Shown here: piece after piece, positions 1-5,487 of the stretch
Layout of the letters: each line of letters starts with the position of its first letter
How positions within the stretch are numbered: position 1 is the stretch's first letter
Assembly (NCBI GenBank): GCA_003229995.1
Contig: QIGJ01000030.1
Location: 1 to 7,588 of the forward strand
DNA from: Gammaproteobacteria bacterium
Lineage (GTDB): Bacteria; Pseudomonadota; Gammaproteobacteria; SZUA-152
DNA: 7,588 bases
Reading direction: 5' to 3'
Made by a program: the position numbers and the translations under genes
The notes under the pieces: generated by a model
What the model saw: only the letters and a program-made list of their open reading frames with translations
Database searches by the model: none
What the model was told of the DNA's origin: nothing

Positions 1-449
1 TGCGCAATAGCATTCATTAATTGACCGCCGATATCCAGTCCGACAAACATCAGTCTCAAGGTTTTGAGACGTGGGGCGACTTGTGCGCAGATCCAACGGT
101 CATGCTCACTAAGCTCAACACCAACACCGGTACCACCCACGGCCAGATTGCCGCGCGTCTCGCCTTTGGCGGGCACGCGTGCCAGCGGGTAAGGAATGGG
201 TTCACCGTCTACTAGCAAAATACGCTTGTCACCTGTGCTGATTTCGGGAATATACCGTTGGGCCATGGCATACTGGCGGCCATGTTCTGTTAGCGTTTCA
301 AAAATTACACTGACATTGGGATCATCGACCATTTCCAGATATTGTACGGTCCAGCCACGCGCCTGTGCTGCCAGCGCCATGGCAAGGTTGGTGTCTTTTT
401 GTGGTTTGATAGCCGCGATAGGGTTCATCAATAAAGCGAGTGTCGTCAT
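1..449 (-). CDS. gshB: Glutathione synthetase (GshB), internally shortened remnant, 3' end cut by window edge
   Basis: GshB normally joins gamma-glutamylcysteine and glycine with ATP to make glutathione in the cytoplasm. Reading leftward from ATG 449-447 (AAGGAA at 459-454, five bases upstream) gives 149 residues and no stop before the edge. Residues 1-40 (MNPIAAIKPQKDTNLAM, then RGWTVQYLEM) match the GshB N-terminus. Residues 42-140 match the C-terminal half (DDPNVSVIFETLTEHG, GDKRILLVDGEPIPY, GETRGNLAVGG, FVGLDI). Residues 141-149 (GGQLMNAIA) match the extreme C-terminus. Compared with the 316-residue E. coli protein as I remember it, about 134 residues are missing after residue 40, including the PLDGMGG ATP loop. 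About 27 more are missing after residue 140, including the EINVTSP metal-binding segment. Both joins stay in frame. The usual GGRG reads GGTG at 105-108. Identity is near certain; catalytic activity is very unlikely. Recent decay or an assembly artefact are both possible. Confidence 0.85.
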   Translation of the reverse strand, partial: MTTLALLMNPIAAIKPQKDTNLAMALAAQARGWTVQYLEMVDDPNVSVIFETLTEHGRQYAMAQRYIPEISTGDKRILLVDGEPIPYPLARVPAKGETRGNLAVGGTGVGVELSEHDRWICAQVAPRLKTLRLMFVGLDIGGQLMNAIA

Positions 450-508
450 TGAATTCCTTGAGATCTATTCCCCGGCGTTTGTGGAAGGAGTTTTTATTGT
501 TAACCTTC

Positions 509-525
509 TGGTCAAAAAGTGACCA
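509..525. repeat. 17-bp inverted repeat TGGTCA-N5-TGACCA
   Basis: TGGTCA and TGACCA are perfect inverted 6-base arms around AAAAG, 60 bases upstream of the gshB start. The symmetry fits a dimer binding site in the gshB leader or promoter. On the plus strand the arms are followed by ATTTTTATT, so a weak rho-independent terminator shape is an alternative, but no plus-strand gene precedes it. The pattern is seen directly; its function is a guess. Confidence 0.35.
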
Positions 526-539
526 TTTTTATTCCGAAA

Positions 540-553
540 ATAAACGATAAACG
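540..553. repeat. Tandem 7-base repeat ATAAACG x2
   Basis: Two perfect adjacent copies of ATAAACG lie in the A/T-rich part of the intergenic region, about 15 bases right of the TGGTCA palindrome. A direct repeat this short could arise by chance in A/T-rich DNA. It is recorded because it sits where gshB promoter elements are expected. Confidence 0.25.
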
Positions 554-646
554 GTTATTGTGATTGGCAAATGCCGTTTTCCACAAAAATTTGATGGACC
601 CTTTTAAGTATCCGTAGCCTCGGCCGATAGTTTGCATGAGCTGCCC

Positions 647-676
647 GCCTTGCCAATATAGCTTTGAGTGGCAGGC
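647..676. repeat. Imperfect hairpin in the gshB-pilG intergenic region
   Basis: GCCTTGCCA (647-655) can pair with TGGCAGGC (669-676), giving eight base pairs with one bulged T and a 13-base loop. No run of T follows on either strand, so it is not a typical intrinsic terminator. It could be an RNA leader structure if transcription starts upstream, or chance. Confidence 0.25.
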
Positions 677-815
677 ACTTATGGATTGTACTTGAATAAT
701 GTGATAAATAAATGGGACGATGCCTTTGATTTAACAGGCGAGTTTCCGGTAGTGCATTTTATCAACGCAACGCGCGCATAAAGTGCCTGACCAGGAACCA
801 TTAATTTCCCGTCAA

Positions 816-825
816 CCCTTAAGGG
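816..825. promoter_or_regulatory. Perfect 10-bp palindrome CCCTTAAGGG upstream of pilG
   Basis: CCCTTAAGGG is fully self-complementary with no spacer, so it cannot fold as a hairpin but could bind a symmetric protein dimer. It lies about 145 bases before the pilG start. It overlaps the AAGGGG ribosome-binding-like sequence of the 41-codon small frame and lies five bases before a GATAAT hexamer. No known operator is recognised. Confidence 0.25.
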
Positions 826-833
826 GTGCGATA

Positions 834-959
834 ATGGAAGTCAGCCTGCAAATGGTGTTTCCCTTACCATTAAGTTTTTACAATAAATTTTCTGGGTTTA
901 GACGGCGCGACCAAGACAGAGTGCCCTGGACTCATGAGAGACTACAACCCAATCATTAG
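834..959 (+). CDS. Possible 41-aa upstream small ORF (leader peptide) before pilG
   Basis: The frame starts at ATG 834 and ends with TAG at 957-959, reading MEVSLQMVFPLPLSFYNKF at its start and then an Arg-rich stretch (RRRDQDRVPW). AAGGGGTG at 821-828 is a strong Shine-Dalgarno match five bases upstream. Its stop codon overlaps the first base of the pilG ribosome binding site (959-964), the geometry expected for translational coupling. I recognise no family, signal peptide or clear membrane segment. It could be spurious: 41 codons can stay open by chance, and a GATAAT at 830-835 could instead be a -10 box, which would put the Shine-Dalgarno outside the transcript. Confidence 0.3.
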   Translation: MEVSLQMVFPLPLSFYNKFSGFRRRDQDRVPWTHERLQPNH

Positions 960-964
960 AGGTG
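959..964 (+). promoter_or_regulatory. pilG ribosome binding site (GAGGTG), decides the start
   Basis: GAGGTG is a near-perfect anti-16S match, exactly five bases before GTG 970. The upstream in-frame ATG at 934 has no comparable sequence before it (CCTGGACTC only), and GTG 967 would be too close at two bases. This supports initiation at 970. Confidence 0.55.
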
Positions 965-969
965 GAGTG

Positions 970-1377
970 GTGCCGAGCGATACAGAAGAAACCAGCCTGG
1001 AAGGCGTCAAAGTGATGGTCATTGATGATAGCAAAACCATCCGCCGTACTGCAGAAACCCTGCTGAAAAAAGCGGGCTGTGCTGTGGTTACTGCGACGGA
1101 TGGTTTTGAGGCCTTGGCAAAAATTACCGACCAGAACCCGGATGTCATTTTTGTTGATATCATGATGCCGCGTCTGGATGGTTATCAAACTTGCGCATTG
1201 ATCAAAAAAAACCATAACTACAAAAATACCCCTGTGATTTTGTTAACCAGCAAAGACGGCCTGTTTGACCGGGCTCGTGGACGCATCGTCGGTTCTGACC
1301 GTTATCTGACAAAGCCCTTTACCAAAGATGAGTTATTAAACGCCATAAAAGAACATTTGGCGGCGGAACATCAATAA
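970..1377 (+). CDS. pilG: Twitching motility response regulator PilG
   Basis: PilG is a CheY-like single-domain receiver phosphorylated by ChpA. In Pseudomonas it promotes pilus extension and cAMP production. The receiver domain covers residues 12-131 of 135 counted from GTG 970. The acidic pair is D19-D20 (VMVIDDSKTIRR), the predicted phospho-acceptor is D63 (FVDIMMPRLDGYQTCALIKK), the switch region is LLTSKDG (T93/S94), and the conserved lysine is K115 in LTKPF. The length equals the 135 residues I recall for P. aeruginosa PilG. An in-frame ATG at 934 would add 12 residues (MRDYNPIIRGGV), but the GAGGTG at 959-964 favours 970. There is no output domain. The gene opens the chemosensory operon, and pilH follows after 73 bases. 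Confidence 0.95.
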   Translation: MPSDTEETSLEGVKVMVIDDSKTIRRTAETLLKKAGCAVVTATDGFEALAKITDQNPDVIFVDIMMPRLDGYQTCALIKKNHNYKNTPVILLTSKDGLFDRARGRIVGSDRYLTKPFTKDELLNAIKEHLAAEHQ

Positions 1378-1450
1378 CATGCAAGGGTTATTACTTTTTG
1401 TTTCGCTTTGCATATTCAACTAAATATTAAAATCCGGAGAGGTACATTCC

Positions 1451-1816
1451 ATGGCAAACATCCTGATCGTAGATGATTCACCCACTGAAATTCATGTATT
1501 GACTTCCATGTTGGAAAAACATGGCTTTTCCATTGCGACGGCCAGTTGTGGTGAAGAGGGCGTGGACAAAGCCAAGACAGGTAAACCTGACCTGATTATT
1601 ATGGATGTAGTGATGCCGGGCATGAATGGTTTTCAGGCCGCGCGCCAGATTTCCTCAGATTCAGAAACCAGTGACATCCCGATTATTATTGTCAGTACCA
1701 AAGATCAGGAAACGGATAAAATGTGGGGTCTGCGCCAGGGCGCAAAAGATTATGTGACTAAACCCGCTAATGAAAAAGAACTGATCAGCAAAATCAACAG
1801 TTTGCTGGGTGTCTGA
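1451..1816 (+). CDS. pilH: Twitching motility response regulator PilH
   Basis: PilH is the second CheY-like receiver of the Chp system. In P. aeruginosa it favours pilus retraction or acts as a phosphate sink that limits PilG signalling. The protein is 121 residues, the family length, and is entirely receiver domain. It has acidic residues D8-D9 (ILIVDDSPTE), predicted phospho-acceptor D52 (IIMDVVMPGMNGFQAARQ), switch S82/T83 (IIIVSTKDQETDKMWG) and conserved K104 (DYVTKPANE). The KDQETDK stretch before the tryptophan is typical of PilH and separates it from PilG (KDGLFDRARGRIVGSD). GGAGAGG at 1436-1442, eight bases upstream, supports ATG 1451. Its TGA directly abuts the TTG start of pilI with no gap, implying translational coupling. 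Confidence 0.96.
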   Translation: MANILIVDDSPTEIHVLTSMLEKHGFSIATASCGEEGVDKAKTGKPDLIIMDVVMPGMNGFQAARQISSDSETSDIPIIIVSTKDQETDKMWGLRQGAKDYVTKPANEKELISKINSLLGV

Positions 1817-2383
1817 TTGACCATCACGACGAATACCGGAAACGTGGATAACAAAATACACCCCTTTGACCTCCTGCAAGCGCTGGAGGAACAAAGCAAA
1901 AATAATGCAAAGGGTTTGCCGCAGCAAATTGAAACCCGCACTCTGTGGAGTGGCATCGGTTTTCGTCTTGGTGATATTGAGATGGTTGCACCACTGACCC
2001 AGGTTAACGAAATTTTGCATTTCCCACACCTGACATTGGTACCGGGTACTTTGTCGTGGATAAAGGGGCTCGCTAACATCCGCGGCACGTTGTTGCCGAT
2101 TGTGGATTTACAACATTATCTGGGACAGTCTGCTATTCATTTGCAGCAACAGTCACGCATTCTGGTCATTAACCAGGGTGAATTGATTGTAGGGTTGGTG
2201 GTTGATGAAGTCATTGGTTTGCGCCATTTTGATCCAGAAGACCGGGTAACGCGCATTCGGAAAATGAACCCGGCAATGAAAACACATATTCGTGGCGCAT
2301 TCAAACAAAATGAAAAAATCTGGCATTTGTTTGATATGTCCACACTGATTGAAGACCCACAGTTTTATAAAGTCGCGGTTTAA
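1817..2383 (+). CDS. pilI: CheW-like chemotaxis coupling protein PilI
   Basis: PilI couples the PilJ receptor to the ChpA kinase in signalling arrays at the inner membrane. The 188-residue product (about ten longer than I recall for P. aeruginosa) has a short polar N-terminus and a CheW domain from about residue 45 to 180. Family hallmarks are SGIGFRLGDIEMVAP, then VPGTLSWIKGLANIRG and LLPIVDLQHYLG (the receptor/kinase-binding core), ILVINQ, and GLVVDEVIGLRHF. The start is TTG 1817, immediately after the pilH stop, with GGGTG-like sequence inside the end of pilH. GTG 1844 is an in-frame alternative with a poor ribosome site. TTG initiation plus zero spacing suggests that expression depends on pilH translation. 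pilJ follows after 95 bases. Confidence 0.93.
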   Translation: MTITTNTGNVDNKIHPFDLLQALEEQSKNNAKGLPQQIETRTLWSGIGFRLGDIEMVAPLTQVNEILHFPHLTLVPGTLSWIKGLANIRGTLLPIVDLQHYLGQSAIHLQQQSRILVINQGELIVGLVVDEVIGLRHFDPEDRVTRIRKMNPAMKTHIRGAFKQNEKIWHLFDMSTLIEDPQFYKVAV

Positions 2384-2478
2384 CAGTACACGCAACGATA
2401 AATTAAAATTACACTACCTATAACACACACAGCCTCATACTGAACGCCAAAATTTATGGGGCCCAGGAGCCGAGCACG

Positions 2479-4500
2479 ATGAAAACAGCATCTGATTCAA
2501 AATTTTCCGCAGACACAGGCTTACTGCTATTGGGTGGGACGCTCCTGGTCCTGTTGGCACTGGCCGCTGCAACATTCTTTTACGTAGGTACACAAACTGA
2601 TTACGATAAAGAATACATCAGTCTGGCGGGTGAGCAGCGTGTTCTTTCACAAAGTATTGTGAAAAATTCGGTGGAATCAGCCAGTGCCACGGTATCGGCA
2701 TTCCGGCTTTTAAAGCAGGCCCGTAATCAATTTGAAAACAACTTTAACCTGTTACGTGAGGGGAATCCTGAAACCGCCTTACCGCCTTCTCCAGAAACAG
2801 CGCAGGATAATTTGGCGGCAGTCGAAGCACTCTGGAAAATTTTTGGCAAAAATGCGGACACTGTTCTACGCGCCGAAGGCACGATTCGCATGTTGAGTGA
2901 ATTTGTTGGGGCGGTGAATGAAACCATGCCCAACTTGTTGGCGCTTTCTGACGAAGTGGTCAGCTTGATGATTGAAACCGGTGCGAATTCCAGTCAGGTT
3001 TACATTGCCAGTCGCCAACTTATGCTGGTGCCACGTATTTCAGTTAATGCGAACAAGGTGCTGGCAGGTGGTGCAGGATCCTCTGCGGCTGCCGAACGTT
3101 TTGGTCGTGATGCAGCGTTGTTTGGTCGGGTACTGGACGGCATGTTAAAAGGTAATCGTAAAATGAATGTACGCCGGGTGTCTGACCCGGATGCGCGTGA
3201 AAAACTGAGAGAAGTGGCGGAGCAATTTGAAACGGTTCATGAATTAGTTGGACGTATTCTTGAGCAAACCCCGGCACTGTTCGAGGCACAAAAAGCGTCA
3301 AGTGATATGGCGGCAAAAAGTGAGGCCTTACTCAACACGACCACGGAATTACGGAATACCTATACCCGGTTAGGTAATGAACGCTTTGTCAACAATACTA
3401 CCGGTAATCTGTTGAGTGCGGTCGCGTTATTTATTCTTATCTGGCTGGGTGTTAAAATACAGACAGATACCCGTAAGCGTTTGATAGTAACGGGGCAACA
3501 AAACAAACAAAATCAGGACGCCATCATGCGGCTCCTGGATGAAATTGGCGATCTCGCCAATGGTGATCTCACGACCTCCGCTACGGTGACAGAAGATATT
3601 ACTGGTGCCATTGCAGATGCCATTAACTATACCATTGATCAGTTGCGTCGATTAGTATCGACTATTAACGAAACGACGGTGCAGGTATCCTCTGCCGCAC
3701 AGGAAACGCAGGCCACGGCCATGCATCTTGCCGAAGCCAGTGACCACCAGGCGGAACAGATAACCGCTGCGTCTGCTGCCATTAACGAAATGGCCATTTC
3801 CATCGATACGGTATCCGGTAATGCCACTGAATCTTCTGAAGTGGCAACGCGCTCTGTGGATATTGCGAAAAAAGGGGCTACCGCTGTACAGGATACCATT
3901 CGGGGTATGGACACGATTCGTGAACAGATCCAGGAAACCTCAAAACGTATCAAGCGCCTGGGTGAAAGCTCGCAGGAAATCGGTGATATGGTTGAGCTGA
4001 TCAACGACATTGCTGACCAAACCAACATCCTCGCGTTGAATGCTGCGATACAGGCTGCTATGGCCGGTGAGTCGGGCCGTGGTTTTGCGGTGGTTGCCGA
4101 TGAAGTGCAACGACTTGCTGAAAAATCCACTGACGCGACACGACAGATCGAGGCTTTGGTGAAAACCATCCAGTCCGATACCAACGAAGCGGTTGCCTCC
4201 ATGGAGCAATCCACGACGCAAGTGGTGGAAGGAGCCAAACTTGCACTCAATGCGGGTGACTCACTGGCAGAAATTGAAGGGGTGTCAACCCATCTGGCCG
4301 ATCTTACCACATCCATTTCCGACTCTGCACAGCAACAGGCTACGGCTGCTTCCAGTATTTCGGAAAGTATGAACGTCATTCAGGAAGTCACTACGCAGAC
4401 ATCGGCGGGCACCAATGAAACATCAGCGTCCATCGGTAATCTGGCAGACTTGTCGAACGAGCTACGTAAATCTGTAGCCGGCTTCAAATTGCCTGATTAA
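2479..4500 (+). CDS. pilJ: Methyl-accepting chemotaxis protein PilJ (type IV pilus chemoreceptor)
   Basis: PilJ is the inner-membrane receptor of the Chp pathway. In Pseudomonas it responds to surface contact and pilin. The 673 residues show a first membrane segment at about 14-36 ([21 protein letters not shown]), a mostly helical periplasmic PilJ-type sensor region at about 37-308, and a second membrane segment at about 311-327 ([17 protein letters not shown]). A HAMP-like region follows at about 328-390 ([13 protein letters not shown]), then the cytoplasmic coiled-coil signalling hairpin. The hairpin tip spans about 509-550 ([19 protein letters not shown], then [18 protein letters not shown]). 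The usual IEAARAGE reads IQAAMAGE, which I recall as a PilJ-family feature. The C-terminus is GFKLPD, as in Pseudomonas, with no methyltransferase-docking pentapeptide. AGGAG at 2465-2469, nine bases upstream, supports ATG 2479. Confidence 0.96.
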   Translation: MKTASDSKFSADTGLLLLGGTLLVLLALAAATFFYVGTQTDYDKEYISLAGEQRVLSQSIVKNSVESASATVSAFRLLKQARNQFENNFNLLREGNPETALPPSPETAQDNLAAVEALWKIFGKNADTVLRAEGTIRMLSEFVGAVNETMPNLLALSDEVVSLMIETGANSSQVYIASRQLMLVPRISVNANKVLAGGAGSSAAAERFGRDAALFGRVLDGMLKGNRKMNVRRVSDPDAREKLREVAEQFETVHELVGRILEQTPALFEAQKASSDMAAKSEALLNTTTELRNTYTRLGNERFVNNTTGNLLSAVALFILIWLGVKIQTDTRKRLIVTGQQNKQNQDAIMRLLDEIGDLANGDLTTSATVTEDITGAIADAINYTIDQLRRLVSTINETTVQVSSAAQETQATAMHLAEASDHQAEQITAASAAINEMAISIDTVSGNATESSEVATRSVDIAKKGATAVQDTIRGMDTIREQIQETSKRIKRLGESSQEIGDMVELINDIADQTNILALNAAIQAAMAGESGRGFAVVADEVQRLAEKSTDATRQIEALVKTIQSDTNEAVASMEQSTTQVVEGAKLALNAGDSLAEIEGVSTHLADLTTSISDSAQQQATAASSISESMNVIQEVTTQTSAGTNETSASIGNLADLSNELRKSVAGFKLPD

Positions 4501-4549
4501 ACAGCATCAACAGTTTACGACTTGTTCTGATTAAACCGTGACGTTTTGT

Positions 4550-5473
4550 ATGAAACCGAATATGGAATATCTGCCTGGTTACGAAGAGCTGGTGGTCAAA
4601 CGCCTGCCGCAAATGGAACCTGAGCAGTTCCGACAATGGGCTGCTTTGTTGAAAAAACGCACTGGCATGCGCTTACTCGATAATCGCATTTCATTTTTGG
4701 TCACTAACCTTGGCATGCGCATGCGTGAGTTGGGTATTAATAATTTCCAGACCTATTTTGACTATGTGCAAAATGGGCGTGAAGGCGCGATTGAGTGGAA
4801 TCAGCTGGTGCATCATCTTACCGTGCATGAAACCCGTTTTTTACGGCAGGAAAGTGTGCTTGCGCTGATTTGTGAAAAATACCTGCCCACCCGACATGAT
4901 GAATGTGTGGCTTCACCGGTTACCATTAACGTCTGGAGTGTGGGCTGTTCCACAGGTGAAGAGCCTTATAGTATTGCCATGGCGATTGATAACCATATGC
5001 GGCAACTCAACTGTCAATATTATCTGGGTGTTACCGCCAGTGACATCAGCCGTAGCGCTTTGGCGCATGGATGCAAGGGTATTTATACCCGTCAGCAAAT
5101 TAAAGCCATAGAACCTAAATGGCGCAATAATTATTTTACCGTCACCGAAGATGACAAGTTTCAGGTTAATGAAGAGCTGCGAAAACGTGTTTGCTTTAAT
5201 CATTTGAATATTCTTGATATTGGTGCAGCACCCATTGGCATGATGGATATCATTGTCTGTCAAAATCTGTTGATTTATTTTGATAAAGAGCAACGTGTTG
5301 ATATTGCCAATACCCTGGCCGACTATTTGCAGCCCGACGGCCTGTTAATACTCGGTGTTGGTGAATTGCTGAATTGGACGCACCCCGATATCACACGATT
5401 TACTTACGCAAACACCTTGGCCTTCAAACGCCAACAAAACATTCTTGATGGCCACGACGGTCTCGACGCATAG
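4550..5473 (+). CDS. pilK: CheR-type protein methyltransferase PilK
   Basis: PilK is expected to use S-adenosylmethionine to methylate glutamates on PilJ, setting receptor sensitivity. The product is 307 residues from ATG 4550. The N-terminal helical CheR domain (about 15-100) ends in TVHETRFLRQ, a variant of the usual TNETxFFR. The Rossmann domain carries WSVGCSTGEEPYSIAM (residues 129-144, S-adenosylmethionine loop), GVTASDISRSAL, then CQNLLIYFDKEQR (canonical CRNVLIYF) and LILGVGELL in place of the common GHSE. There are no C-terminal TPR repeats. No start has a clear Shine-Dalgarno sequence: GTG 4538 (four residues longer), ATG 4550 and ATG 4562 (MEYLPGYEE) are all possible, so the start is uncertain. 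The gene lies 49 bases after pilJ and 14 bases before chpA. Confidence 0.92.
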   Translation: MKPNMEYLPGYEELVVKRLPQMEPEQFRQWAALLKKRTGMRLLDNRISFLVTNLGMRMRELGINNFQTYFDYVQNGREGAIEWNQLVHHLTVHETRFLRQESVLALICEKYLPTRHDECVASPVTINVWSVGCSTGEEPYSIAMAIDNHMRQLNCQYYLGVTASDISRSALAHGCKGIYTRQQIKAIEPKWRNNYFTVTEDDKFQVNEELRKRVCFNHLNILDIGAAPIGMMDIIVCQNLLIYFDKEQRVDIANTLADYLQPDGLLILGVGELLNWTHPDITRFTYANTLAFKRQQNILDGHDGLDA

Positions 5474-5487
5474 GCGCGCAAAATCAT

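Larger units (their letters stand above)
450..969. other. Intergenic region between divergent gshB and pilG
   Basis: About 520 bases separate the two divergent starts, long for such a pair, and no recognised protein gene is present on either strand. The left part (490-560) is A/T-rich and should contain the leftward gshB promoter. The right part must contain the pilGHIJK-chpA promoter. I found no confident sigma70 pair. GATAAT at 830-835 and TACAAT at 879-884 are possible -10 boxes, but neither has a good TTGACA-like partner at the right distance. Small elements inside the stretch are listed separately. Confidence 0.7.

Noticed and set aside
21..522. Plus-strand open frames of 64 and 108 codons at 21-215 and 196-522
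   Set aside because: They lie largely antisense to the gshB frame, whose GshB motifs are clear, and have no recognisable protein content.
593..740. Very short frames with ATG at 593, 636 and 713 in the intergenic region
   Set aside because: They have fewer than 20 codons, no good ribosome sites and no recognisable content.
1379..1413. Hairpin ATGCAA...TTGCAT between pilG and pilH as a terminator
   Set aside because: The stem is short and A/T-rich with an 18-base loop, and no T run follows. The gene order favours read-through.
2384..2478. Internal promoter in the pilI-pilJ gap (TATAAC at 2419-2424)
   Set aside because: No acceptable -35 hexamer lies 16-18 bases upstream, and the sequence is simply A/C-rich.
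3639..4379. Long minus-strand open frame of 246 codons
   Set aside because: It is antisense to the PilJ signalling domain; the Ser/Ala/Val-rich translation is a shadow of the coiled-coil codons.
5474..5487. Separate gene boundary or strong ribosome site before chpA
   Set aside because: The 14-base gap has no clear Shine-Dalgarno or promoter; coupling from pilK is the simpler reading.
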